A program made the position numbers and the translations under genes. DNA of 6,896 nt from JBDSEG01 sp039920165. Its GTDB lineage: Bacteria; Pseudomonadota; Gammaproteobacteria; Burkholderiales; Burkholderiaceae_C. Numbering within the stretch: position 1 is the stretch's first letter; each line of letters opens with the position of its first letter. The stretch is from assembly GCA_039920165.1 (NCBI GenBank), contig JBDSEG010000174.1, positions 1 to 6,896 on the forward strand, written 5' to 3'. Below are positions 1 through 5,533 of the stretch, piece after piece. The notes beneath the pieces were generated by a model, which saw only the letters and a list, made by a program, of their open reading frames with translations, had not been told where the DNA came from and did not search any database.

Positions 1-254
1 GCTACCACAAGATCGCCATCGCCGAAGCCAAGAAGCTCGGCATTCCGATCATCGGCGTGGTCGATACCAACCACTCGCCGATCGGCATCGACTACGTGAT
101 CCCGGGCAACGACGACTCGAGCAAGGCGGTCGCGCTGTACGCGCGTGCCGTCGCCGACGCGGTGCTCGAGGGCAAGGCCAACGCGAACAACGATATGGCG
201 CAGGCGGTAGCGGCCGAAGGCGACGAATTCGTCGAAGTCAACGAAGCCGCCTGA
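1..254 (+). CDS. rpsB: 30S ribosomal protein S2, C-terminal part (5' end outside window)
   Basis: This is the last 83 codons of ribosomal protein S2, a small-subunit protein bound on the solvent side of the 30S head-body junction and needed for S1 docking. The first complete codon is at position 3, and the frame closes with TGA at 252-254. The fragment reads YHKIAIAEAKKLGIP, then VVDTNHSPIGIDYVIPGNDD, which matches the strongly conserved S2 segment (E. coli: LGIP..[26 protein letters not shown]). The tail is acidic and Ala-rich (DEFVEVNEAA), as in other proteobacterial S2 proteins. It is followed by a terminator-like hairpin and then tsf, the classic rpsB-tsf arrangement. Identification is firm. 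The start and roughly the first two thirds of the protein lie upstream of the window. Confidence 0.97.
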   Translation, partial: YHKIAIAEAKKLGIPIIGVVDTNHSPIGIDYVIPGNDDSSKAVALYARAVADAVLEGKANANNDMAQAVAAEGDEFVEVNEAA

Positions 255-265
255 TTCGCCCATCG

Positions 266-281
266 GCCTGCCCGAACAGGC
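266..281 (+). other. small hairpin downstream of rpsB stop
   Basis: GCCTG (266-270) and CAGGC (277-281) form a perfect 5-bp stem around a 6-base loop (CCCGAA). It lies 11 bases after the rpsB stop and just before the stronger terminator hairpin at 287-311. It has no U-tract. It may add to mRNA 3'-end protection or to pausing. It is short enough to be chance. Confidence 0.35.
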
Positions 282-286
282 ATGCG

Positions 287-311
287 AAGGGGCTGATTCA
301 GCCCCTTTTTT
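287..311 (+). terminator. Rho-independent terminator / attenuator between rpsB and tsf
   Basis: AAGGGGCT (287-294) pairs perfectly with AGCCCCTT (300-307) around a 5-base loop (GATTC). The right arm runs into six consecutive T (306-311), giving a textbook intrinsic terminator on the plus strand. It lies between rpsB and tsf, which are usually co-transcribed. The likely role is partial termination, so that S2 mRNA exceeds mRNA for tsf and the genes beyond it; an rpsB-tsf intercistronic attenuator of this kind is, as I recall, described for E. coli. The reverse strand lacks a T-tract after the stem, so it should act in one direction only. Read-through efficiency, or a separate promoter for tsf, cannot be judged from sequence; I see no convincing -35/-10 pair in 312-366. 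Confidence 0.85.
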
Positions 312-340
312 CCGGGCACGACGAGATTCGAACAACCAGC

Positions 341-360
341 CTCGGGCGCCAGCGCCCGGG
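341..360 (+). promoter_or_regulatory. GC-rich hairpin immediately upstream of the tsf ribosome binding site
   Basis: CTCGGGCG (341-348) and CGCCCGGG (353-360) form an 8-bp stem (one G-U pair) around a 4-base loop, CCAG. There is no U-tract, so it is not a terminator. It ends 6 bases before the GGAGGG ribosome binding site of tsf. It could stabilise the 5' end of a processed tsf mRNA or affect ribosome access. The function is inferred; only the dyad is seen directly. Confidence 0.5.
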
Positions 361-366
361 CTCGAC

Positions 367-372
367 GGAGGG
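367..372 (+). promoter_or_regulatory. Shine-Dalgarno of tsf
   Basis: GGAGGG lies 5 bases before the ATG at 378. This strong site fixes the tsf start and suggests efficient independent initiation, as expected for an abundant elongation factor placed after a terminator-like spacer. Confidence 0.8.
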
Positions 373-377
373 TAGAG

Positions 378-1295
378 ATGGCTGCAATCACGGCAAGCAT
401 GGTGGGTGAACTGCGCGCGAAGACGGACGCGCCGATGATGGAATGCAAGAAGGCGCTGACCGAGGCTGGCGGCGACATGGAGCGCGCCGAGGAACTGTTG
501 CGCGTGAAGCTCGGCAGCAAGGCCGGAAAGGCCGCCTCGCGCATCACTGCCGAGGGCGTGGTGGCGATCGCGATGGCGGGCAACGCCGGCGCCATGGTCG
601 AGGTCAATTGCGAGACCGACTTCGTCACCAAGAACGATTCCTTCCTCGCGTTCGCCAAGGCCTGCGCCGAACTCGTCGCGCGCCATGCCCCCACCGACCT
701 GGCCGCGCTGTCGGCGCTGCCGCACCAGCAGGACGGCTACGGCCCGACCGTGGAGGATGTTCGCAAGGGCCTGATCGGCAAGATCGGCGAGAACATGTCG
801 ATCCGCCGATTCAAGCGCAGCGAGCGATCGAAGCTTGCGAGCTACCTGCACGGCACGCGCATCGGCGTGTTGGTCGAGTACGACGGCGATGAGGTCGCCG
901 CCAAGGACGTGGCGATGCACGTCGCGGCGATGAAGCCCGTCGCGCTCGCTTCGGCCGACGTGCCGGCCAAGCTGATCGATACCGAGCGTTCGGTGGCGAC
1001 CCAGAAGGCCGCCGAGGATGCCGACAAGGCGCGCGCGGACGGCAAGGCGCCGCAGTCGGCCGAAATCGTCGCGCGCCGCGTCGAGGGCTCGGTGCAGAAA
1101 TTCCTGAAGGAAGTGAGCCTGTTCAACCAGAGCTTCGTCAAGAACGACAAGCAGACGGTCGAGCAGATGCTCAAGGAGCGCGCGACCACGGTCAAGGGTT
1201 TCACCCTTTATGTGGTGGGCGAGGGGATCGAGAAGAAGGTCGACGACTTCGCGGCCGAGGTGGCGGCGCAGGTCGCGGCGGCCAAGGGCGGCTGA
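378..1295 (+). CDS. tsf: Translation elongation factor Ts
   Basis: EF-Ts is the cytoplasmic guanine nucleotide exchange factor that releases GDP from EF-Tu, so that EF-Tu can rebind GTP and aminoacyl-tRNA. The 305-residue product is somewhat longer than E. coli EF-Ts (283). Residues 1-55 form the UBA-like N-terminal domain with the signature TDAPMMECKKALTEAGGD (16-33). EVNCETDFV (75-83) carries the Asp-Phe pair (81-82) that in E. coli inserts into EF-Tu near the Mg2+ site. The coiled-coil and dimerisation subdomains follow, with VSLFNQSFVKNDKQTVEQML (246-265) being a recognisable C-terminal core segment. The start is set by a GGAGGG site 5 bases upstream. It sits between rpsB and pyrH, as in most Proteobacteria. 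The N-terminal sequence resembles betaproteobacterial EF-Ts more than that of enterobacteria. No defect is seen. Confidence 0.98.
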   Translation: MAAITASMVGELRAKTDAPMMECKKALTEAGGDMERAEELLRVKLGSKAGKAASRITAEGVVAIAMAGNAGAMVEVNCETDFVTKNDSFLAFAKACAELVARHAPTDLAALSALPHQQDGYGPTVEDVRKGLIGKIGENMSIRRFKRSERSKLASYLHGTRIGVLVEYDGDEVAAKDVAMHVAAMKPVALASADVPAKLIDTERSVATQKAAEDADKARADGKAPQSAEIVARRVEGSVQKFLKEVSLFNQSFVKNDKQTVEQMLKERATTVKGFTLYVVGEGIEKKVDDFAAEVAAQVAAAKGG

Positions 1296-1322
1296 GCCGT
1301 GGCTGGTCACTAAACTCGCGCG

Positions 1323-1347
1323 CGGCGCCGCACAATCCGCGGCGCCG
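1323..1347 (+). other. Palindromic dyad in the tsf-pyrH spacer
   Basis: CGGCGCCG occurs at 1323-1330 and again at 1340-1347. Each copy is itself a perfect palindrome, so the two pair as an 8-bp stem around a 9-base loop (CACAATCCG). The flanking G makes a 9-base direct repeat, GCGGCGCCG, at 1322-1330 and 1339-1347. No T-tract follows, so it is not an intrinsic terminator. It could be an RNA stem that modulates read-through or decay before pyrH, or a DNA operator; no protein can be assigned. GC-rich self-complementary octamers are not rare at this base composition. Confidence 0.45.
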
Positions 1348-1372
1348 GGCTATCCCTCGTCGGCAGACAACC

Positions 1373-1376
1373 GAGG
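1373..1376 (+). promoter_or_regulatory. Shine-Dalgarno of pyrH
   Basis: GAGG lies 8 bases before the ATG at 1385. It is moderate in strength and normally spaced, and supports that ATG as the pyrH start. Confidence 0.65.
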
Positions 1377-1384
1377 TTCACCGC

Positions 1385-2095
1385 ATGACCGCCTACACGC
1401 GCATCCTGCTCAAGCTTTCCGGTGAGGCCTTGATGGGCGAAGACGCCTACGGCATCAACCGCGCCACCATCGTGCGCATGGTGCGCGAGATCCAGGAAGT
1501 GACGCAGCTCGGTTGCGAGGTCGCGGTGGTGATCGGCGGCGGCAACATCTTCCGCGGCGTCGCTGGCGGCGCGGTCGGCATGGACCGCGCGACCGCCGAC
1601 TACATGGGCATGCTCGCCACGGTGATGAATGCCCTGGCCCTGGCCGACACCATGCGCCAGGAAGGCATGATCGCGCGCGTCATGTCGGCGATCGCGATCG
1701 AGCAGGTGGTCGAGCCGTATGTGCGGCCGAAAGCGCTGCAGTATCTCGAGGAAGGCAAGGTCGTGATCTTCGCGGCCGGAACCGGCAACCCGTTTTTCAC
1801 CACCGATACCGCGGCGGCGCTGCGCGGCGCCGAGATCGGCGCGCAGATCGTGCTGAAGGCGACCAAGGTCGACGGCGTCTATACCGCCGACCCGAAGCAC
1901 GACCCGAAGGCGACGCGCTACTCGAATATCAGTTTCGACGAAGCGATCACGCGCAACCTGCAGGTGCTGGACGCGACCGCCTTCGCTCTGTGCCGCGACC
2001 AGAAATTGCCGATCCGCGTCTTCAGCATCTTCAAGCCCGGCGCCCTGCGTCGGGTCGTGCTGGGCGAGGACGAAGGCACGCTGGTCCACGTCTAG
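1385..2095 (+). CDS. pyrH: Uridylate kinase (UMP kinase)
   Basis: PyrH phosphorylates UMP to UDP with ATP in the cytoplasm, the step leading to UTP, CTP and UDP-sugars. Bacterial PyrH is a hexamer of the amino acid kinase fold, unrelated to eukaryotic UMP/CMP kinase, and is typically activated by GTP and inhibited by UTP. The 236-residue product has the usual length. Visible motifs are KLSGEAL (10-16, phosphate-binding Lys), GGGNIFRG (51-58), the UMP-binding helix region RATADYMGMLATVMNALAL (68-86), GTGNPFFTTDTAA (132-144) and DGVYTADP (163-170). The C-terminus ends EGTLVHV, close to the family norm. A GAGG site 8 bases upstream supports the start. The gene is 89 bases after tsf and 28 bases before frr, the conserved proteobacterial order. 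No abnormality is seen. Confidence 0.98.
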   Translation: MTAYTRILLKLSGEALMGEDAYGINRATIVRMVREIQEVTQLGCEVAVVIGGGNIFRGVAGGAVGMDRATADYMGMLATVMNALALADTMRQEGMIARVMSAIAIEQVVEPYVRPKALQYLEEGKVVIFAAGTGNPFFTTDTAAALRGAEIGAQIVLKATKVDGVYTADPKHDPKATRYSNISFDEAITRNLQVLDATAFALCRDQKLPIRVFSIFKPGALRRVVLGEDEGTLVHV

Positions 2096-2108
2096 CCCGC
2101 GCTGTCCT

Positions 2109-2115
2109 TAAGGAG
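2109..2115 (+). promoter_or_regulatory. Strong Shine-Dalgarno of frr
   Basis: TAAGGAG lies 8 bases before the frr ATG at 2124 and is the best ribosome binding site in the window. It overlaps the 10-bp perfect palindrome TCCTTAAGGA (2105-2114), which is too tight to fold as a strong intramolecular hairpin (3 bp around TTAA), so occlusion is unlikely. Confidence 0.8.
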
Positions 2116-2123
2116 CCGAGAGC

Positions 2124-2684
2124 ATGAGCATCAGCGAAATCAAGAAAGGCGCCGAGCAGAAAATGGCGCGCTCGGTCGAATCGTTCAAGACGGAACTGCA
2201 GAAGATCCGCACCGGCCGCGCGCACCCGGGCATCCTCGACCAGGTCCAGGTCGACTACTACGGCTCGATGCTGCCGATCAGCCAGGTCGCCAACGTGACA
2301 TTGCTCGACGCGCGCACCATCAGCGTCCAGCCGTGGGAAAAAGGCATGGGCGCGAAGATCGAGCGCGCCATCCGCGAAAGCGACCTGGGCCTGAACCCGT
2401 CGTCGCAGGGCGATCTGCTGCGCGTGCCGATGCCCGCGCTCACCGAAGAGCGCCGGCGCGACCTGACCAAGGTGGTTCGCCACGCCGCCGAGGAAGCGCG
2501 GATCGCGGTGCGCAACGTGCGCCGCGATGCCAACGAGCATGCCAAGCGGCTGCTCAAGGACAAGGCGATCTCCGAGGACGAGGAACGCCGCTCGCTCGAC
2601 GAACTGCAAAAGCTCACCGACCGGACGATTGCCGAGGTCGACCGGATCACATCGGGCAAGGAAGTGGAAATCATGGCGGTATGA
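2124..2684 (+). CDS. frr: Ribosome recycling factor
   Basis: RRF works with EF-G in the cytoplasm to split post-termination ribosomes and free mRNA and tRNA. The 186-residue product is the normal length (E. coli 185). Domain I is the long three-helix bundle made from residues of about 1-30 and 105-186. Domain II is the beta/alpha insert of about 31-104. Conserved stretches are KIRTGRAHP (27-35), VDYYGS (43-48), VQPWEKG (68-74) and LNPSSQGDLLRVPMPALTEE (90-109). RRDLTKVV (111-118) and VRNVRRDAN (129-137) supply the Arg/Lys-rich surface that binds 23S rRNA. The start is set by TAAGGAG 8 bases upstream. The stop TGA (2682-2684) overlaps the uppS ATG (2681-2683) as ATGA, implying translational coupling. 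The protein appears intact. Confidence 0.98.
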   Translation: MSISEIKKGAEQKMARSVESFKTELQKIRTGRAHPGILDQVQVDYYGSMLPISQVANVTLLDARTISVQPWEKGMGAKIERAIRESDLGLNPSSQGDLLRVPMPALTEERRRDLTKVVRHAAEEARIAVRNVRRDANEHAKRLLKDKAISEDEERRSLDELQKLTDRTIAEVDRITSGKEVEIMAV

Positions 2685-3502
2685 CGCAGTCCCTGCAGCC
2701 CGCGCCATCCGTCCTGCGCGACACCGAAGCCGTGGCCGCACCCGAAGCGCGCGCTGCCGCCAACGTGAGTGCGGCGGTCCCACGGCATGTCGCGATCGTG
2801 ATGGACGGCAATGGCCGCTGGGCCAAGAAGCGCTTCATGCCGCGCTTCTTCGGCCACAAGCAGGGCGTCGATGCGCTGGTCAAGAGCGTGCTTGCCTGCG
2901 CCGACCGCGGCATCGAATATGTCACCGTGTTCGCCTTCTCCTCCGAGAACTGGAAGCGCCCTAGCGAAGAGGTCTCGGGCCTGATGGGACTGGTGCTGGT
3001 GGCGGTGGCGAAATACCTCGCCAAGCTGGCAGACCAAGGCGTGCGCATCCGCATCGTCGGCGACCGCAGCCAAGTCTCCGACAAACTGCGCGCGGCCTGG
3101 GAGCAGGCCGAATCGAGCACCCGGCACAACACCCGCGTCACGCTGTCGGTCGCCTTCAACTACGGCGGGCGCTGGGACGTGGTGCAGGCGTGCCGAAAGG
3201 CGATCGCCGACGGCGTGCCGGCCGAAGGCGTCGACGAGGCGCTGCTCAACGGCTATATGGCGCTCAGCCACGCGCCCGACCCGGACCTATTCATCCGCAC
3301 CGGCGGCGAGGTGCGGATGAGCAATTTCCTCCTTTGGCAGGCGGCCTATTCGGAGCTGTATTTCACCGACTGCCTGTGGCCCGAGTTCGACGAGGCTGAA
3401 CTCGACGCCGCGCTGGCCGCCTATGCCCGCCGCGACCGCCGCTTCGGCGCGGTGCCCGTGGCTGCGTCGGCCACGACGGCGGTTGCGGCGCGCGGCGGCT
3501 GA
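2681..3502 (+). CDS. uppS: Undecaprenyl diphosphate synthase (cis-prenyltransferase)
   Basis: UppS (also called IspU) condenses farnesyl diphosphate with eight IPP units to give C55 undecaprenyl diphosphate, precursor of the lipid carrier for peptidoglycan and O-antigen. It works at the cytoplasmic membrane face. The 273-residue product carries all family signatures: MDGNGRWA (41-48, catalytic Asp42), GHKQG (58-62), FSSENWKRP (86-94), FNYGGR (159-164) and DLFIRTGGE (202-210) followed by SNFLLWQ (214-220) and ELYF (225-228). The start chosen is the ATG overlapping the frr stop (ATGA). It gives about 16 more residues before the catalytic Asp than in E. coli, Ala-rich and probably disordered. 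A GTG at 2765 would give a shorter, more typical N-terminus but has no visible ribosome binding site. The C-terminus is also a low-complexity Ala-rich tail (from about 256). cdsA follows 2 bases later. Confidence 0.96.
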   Translation: MTQSLQPAPSVLRDTEAVAAPEARAAANVSAAVPRHVAIVMDGNGRWAKKRFMPRFFGHKQGVDALVKSVLACADRGIEYVTVFAFSSENWKRPSEEVSGLMGLVLVAVAKYLAKLADQGVRIRIVGDRSQVSDKLRAAWEQAESSTRHNTRVTLSVAFNYGGRWDVVQACRKAIADGVPAEGVDEALLNGYMALSHAPDPDLFIRTGGEVRMSNFLLWQAAYSELYFTDCLWPEFDEAELDAALAAYARRDRRFGAVPVAASATTAVAARGG

Positions 3503-3504
3503 CC

Positions 3505-4338
3505 ATGCTGCGTCATCGGGTCGTCACGGCGCTGGTCCTGCTGGCGGTCCTGCTGCCGGCTCTGTTCGCCACTACGCCGTGGCCGTTCACGGTCGTTACG
3601 CTGCTGCTCATTGGGGCGGCGGGCTGGGAGTGGGCGCGCTTGAATGGACTTGCCGCCTTCGCGCTCGTCTCCGGCGCACTGCTCGGCATTGCGTGCGCGC
3701 TCGCGCTGTGGGTCGACCTTCCCGGCCGCGTCTCGCCGTGGGTGTGGTGGATCGCCACGGTTGGCTGGGTGCTCGGCGGTGGCGCCACGCTCGTCGCCGG
3801 CCCCCCGTACTGGCCCAAGCTGCCGAGCGGCGTTCGCTGGGTGCTGGGCATGGCACTGCTTTTCGTGGCCTGGCTGGCGCTGGCGCGTGCGCGCGGCTTC
3901 GGCGTCAATTTCATCCTGTCGGTCCTGTGCCTGGTGTGGGTGGCCGATATCGCGGCCTATTTCGGTGGTCGGCGCTTCGGGCGCCGCAAGCTCGCGCCGT
4001 CGATCAGTCCAGGCAAGACCTGGGAGGGTGCGGCGAGCGGGATGCTCGGGGCGCTCCTGCTCGCATTCGGCTGGGTCTATCTCGATCGCCATATCGCAGT
4101 CGATTCGGCCAGCCTGTACAGCCGGCTGCTGGAGCAGCTCGGCGGGCTCGGCATGATGCCCGTCGTCGCCTTCCTGGCCGCGATGAGTGTGGTCGGCGAC
4201 CTGTTCGAATCGCTCGTCAAGCGCAGCGCGGGCGCGAAGGACAGCAGTGCGCTGCTGCCCGGCCATGGCGGCGTGCTCGACCGCATCGATGCGCTCTTGC
4301 CGGTATTTCCGATCGCGCTGGCGATGGCCGCGCTCTGA
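3505..4338 (+). CDS. cdsA: Phosphatidate cytidylyltransferase (CDP-diacylglycerol synthase)
   Basis: CdsA is an integral inner-membrane enzyme that converts phosphatidic acid and CTP to CDP-diacylglycerol and pyrophosphate, the branch point for all major phospholipids. The 277-residue product is very hydrophobic. Likely membrane spans lie at about 6-22, 28-46, 50-70, 78-98, 110-127, 135-154, 176-193 and 214-232. The C-terminal family signature S-x-x-K-R-x4-K-D-x3-x-L-P-x-H-G-G-x-x-D-R-x-D is complete at 236-262, with Lys239, Lys245, Asp246, His254, Asp259 and Asp262. Upstream conserved elements DIAAYFGGRRFG (148-159) and SPGKTWEG (168-175) are also present. The ATG is 2 bases after the uppS stop with only a weak GGCGG nearby, so initiation probably depends on re-initiating ribosomes. 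dxr begins 1 base after its stop. No defect is seen. Confidence 0.96.
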   Translation: MLRHRVVTALVLLAVLLPALFATTPWPFTVVTLLLIGAAGWEWARLNGLAAFALVSGALLGIACALALWVDLPGRVSPWVWWIATVGWVLGGGATLVAGPPYWPKLPSGVRWVLGMALLFVAWLALARARGFGVNFILSVLCLVWVADIAAYFGGRRFGRRKLAPSISPGKTWEGAASGMLGALLLAFGWVYLDRHIAVDSASLYSRLLEQLGGLGMMPVVAFLAAMSVVGDLFESLVKRSAGAKDSSALLPGHGGVLDRIDALLPVFPIALAMAAL

Positions 4339-4339
4339 G

Positions 4340-5533
4340 ATGGCCCACCCGCTCCAGCGCGTGTGCATCCTCGGCGCCACCGGTTCGGTGGGAACGAGCA
4401 CGCTCGACGTGATCGCGCGCCACCCCGGTCGCTTCGAGGTCGTGGCACTCACGGCGCACAGCCGCATCGACGAGCTCTTCGCGCAGTGCGTGCAATGGCG
4501 CCCGCGCTATGCGGCGGTCGGCGACGCGGGGCAGGCGCGCGTACTGCGTGAGCGGCTGCGCGAGCACGGCGTTCGCACCGAGGTGATGGCGGGGGCGCAG
4601 GCCTTGTGCGAGCTGGCCGCGCATCCCGAGGTCGATGCGGTGATGGCGGCCATCGTCGGCGCCGCCGGTCTCGCGCCGTGTCTGGCCGCGGCGCGCGCGG
4701 GCAAGCGACTGCTGCTCGCCAACAAGGAGGCGCTGGTCGTCGGCGGGGCGCTGTTCATGGACGCGGTGCAGCGCGGCGGCGCGACGCTTCTGCCGATCGA
4801 CAGCGAGCACTCGGCGATCTTCCAGTGCCTCCCCGAGGACCGGAGCAGCTGGGGCGCGCGCATCGACCACATCCTGCTTACATCGTCGGGCGGTCCGTTT
4901 CGCGTGCGCGACCCGGCCACGCTCGCCGACGTGCGAGTCGAGGAAGCGTGCGCGCATCCGAATTTCTCGATGGGCCGCAAGATCTCGGTCGACTCGGCGA
5001 CGATGATGAACAAGGCGCTCGAGGTGATCGAGGCGCGCTGGCTCTTCGACCTCGCGCCCGAGCAGATCAAGGTCCTGATCCATCCGCAGCAGATCGTCCA
5101 TTCGATGGTCGTTTGCCGCGACAACTCGGTCCTGGCGCAGCTCGGCACACCTGACATGCGAGTGCCGATCGCCTACGGGCTGTCGTTCCCCGAGCGCATC
5201 GAGTCGGGTGCTGCGGCGCTCGACTTCCATGCCCTGGGCGCCCTCAGCTTCGAGCCGCCGGACCTGACCCGCTATCCCGGCCTCGGCCTCGCCTGGGACG
5301 CGCTGCGCGGTCCAGCAGGCAGCACGACGGTGCTGAATGCGGCCAACGAGGTGGCGGTCGCGAGCTTCCTCGAAGGAACCATCCGCTTCGATCAGATTCA
5401 CAGCGTCAATGCCGGCACCGTCGAAGCCGTCGTGGCCGCCGGCGATATGACCGCCTCGCTCGAATCGCTGCTCGAACTCGACGCCATCGGCCGGCGCCGT
5501 GCCGCCGGCATCGCCCGGGGCCTCAGACCATGA
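4340..5533 (+). CDS. dxr: 1-deoxy-D-xylulose 5-phosphate reductoisomerase
   Basis: Dxr (IspC) converts DXP to 2-C-methyl-D-erythritol 4-phosphate with NADPH and Mg2+/Mn2+, the committed step of the MEP isoprenoid pathway and the target of fosmidomycin. The 397-residue product matches the family length (E. coli 398). Residues of about 1-150 are the NADPH Rossmann domain with GATGSVG (12-18) and LLANKEALV (125-133). The metal ligands are Asp154 and Glu156 in IDSEHSAIFQ (153-162) and Glu228 in the stretch SVDSATMMNKALEVIEA (216-232), where Asn224 and Lys225 bind substrate phosphate. TSSGGPFR (181-188) is also conserved. The flexible loop reads HPNFSMGRK (206-214), with Phe209 where nearly all homologues I know have Trp. 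The ATG is 1 base after the cdsA stop and lacks a Shine-Dalgarno. The stop overlaps the rseP start as ATGA. The open frame extends 51 codons further upstream inside cdsA, but that extension looks nothing like Dxr. Confidence 0.97.
   Translation: MAHPLQRVCILGATGSVGTSTLDVIARHPGRFEVVALTAHSRIDELFAQCVQWRPRYAAVGDAGQARVLRERLREHGVRTEVMAGAQALCELAAHPEVDAVMAAIVGAAGLAPCLAAARAGKRLLLANKEALVVGGALFMDAVQRGGATLLPIDSEHSAIFQCLPEDRSSWGARIDHILLTSSGGPFRVRDPATLADVRVEEACAHPNFSMGRKISVDSATMMNKALEVIEARWLFDLAPEQIKVLIHPQQIVHSMVVCRDNSVLAQLGTPDMRVPIAYGLSFPERIESGAAALDFHALGALSFEPPDLTRYPGLGLAWDALRGPAGSTTVLNAANEVAVASFLEGTIRFDQIHSVNAGTVEAVVAAGDMTASLESLLELDAIGRRRAAGIARGLRP

Noticed and set aside
316..336. tRNA-like T-loop (TTCGAAT read on the minus strand) in the rpsB-tsf spacer
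   Set aside because: The bases flanking the loop do not form a 5-bp T stem, and no anticodon arm, D arm or acceptor partner can be found. It is not a tRNA gene, and too short to call a remnant.
564..571. GCGATCGC octamer (also at 1688-1695), resembling the cyanobacterial HIP1 repeat
   Set aside because: Both copies are simply Ala-Ile-Ala codons (gcg atc gcg) in tsf and pyrH, and the proteins are proteobacterial. Two copies in this window are expected from codon use.
1308..1336. Possible -10 elements TAAACT (1311-1316) and CACAAT (1331-1336) before pyrH
   Set aside because: Each matches only 4 of 6 consensus bases, and no acceptable -35 lies 16-18 bases upstream, so no promoter is called.
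3423..4412. Plus-strand 329-codon open frame in another phase over uppS end, cdsA and dxr start
   Set aside because: It overlaps three well-supported genes out of frame and gives Arg/Ala-rich sequence without motifs, so it is a frame shadow.
3421..4467. A 348-codon minus-strand open frame opposite cdsA
   Set aside because: Its Arg/Gln/Glu-rich translation mirrors the hydrophobic codons of cdsA and matches no family I recognise. The plus-strand CdsA signature is complete.
4217..5401. A 394-codon minus-strand open frame opposite dxr
   Set aside because: It is a shadow of dxr in a GC-rich genome where stop codons are rare in antisense frames. It has low-complexity Arg-rich sequence and no ribosome binding site that stands out.
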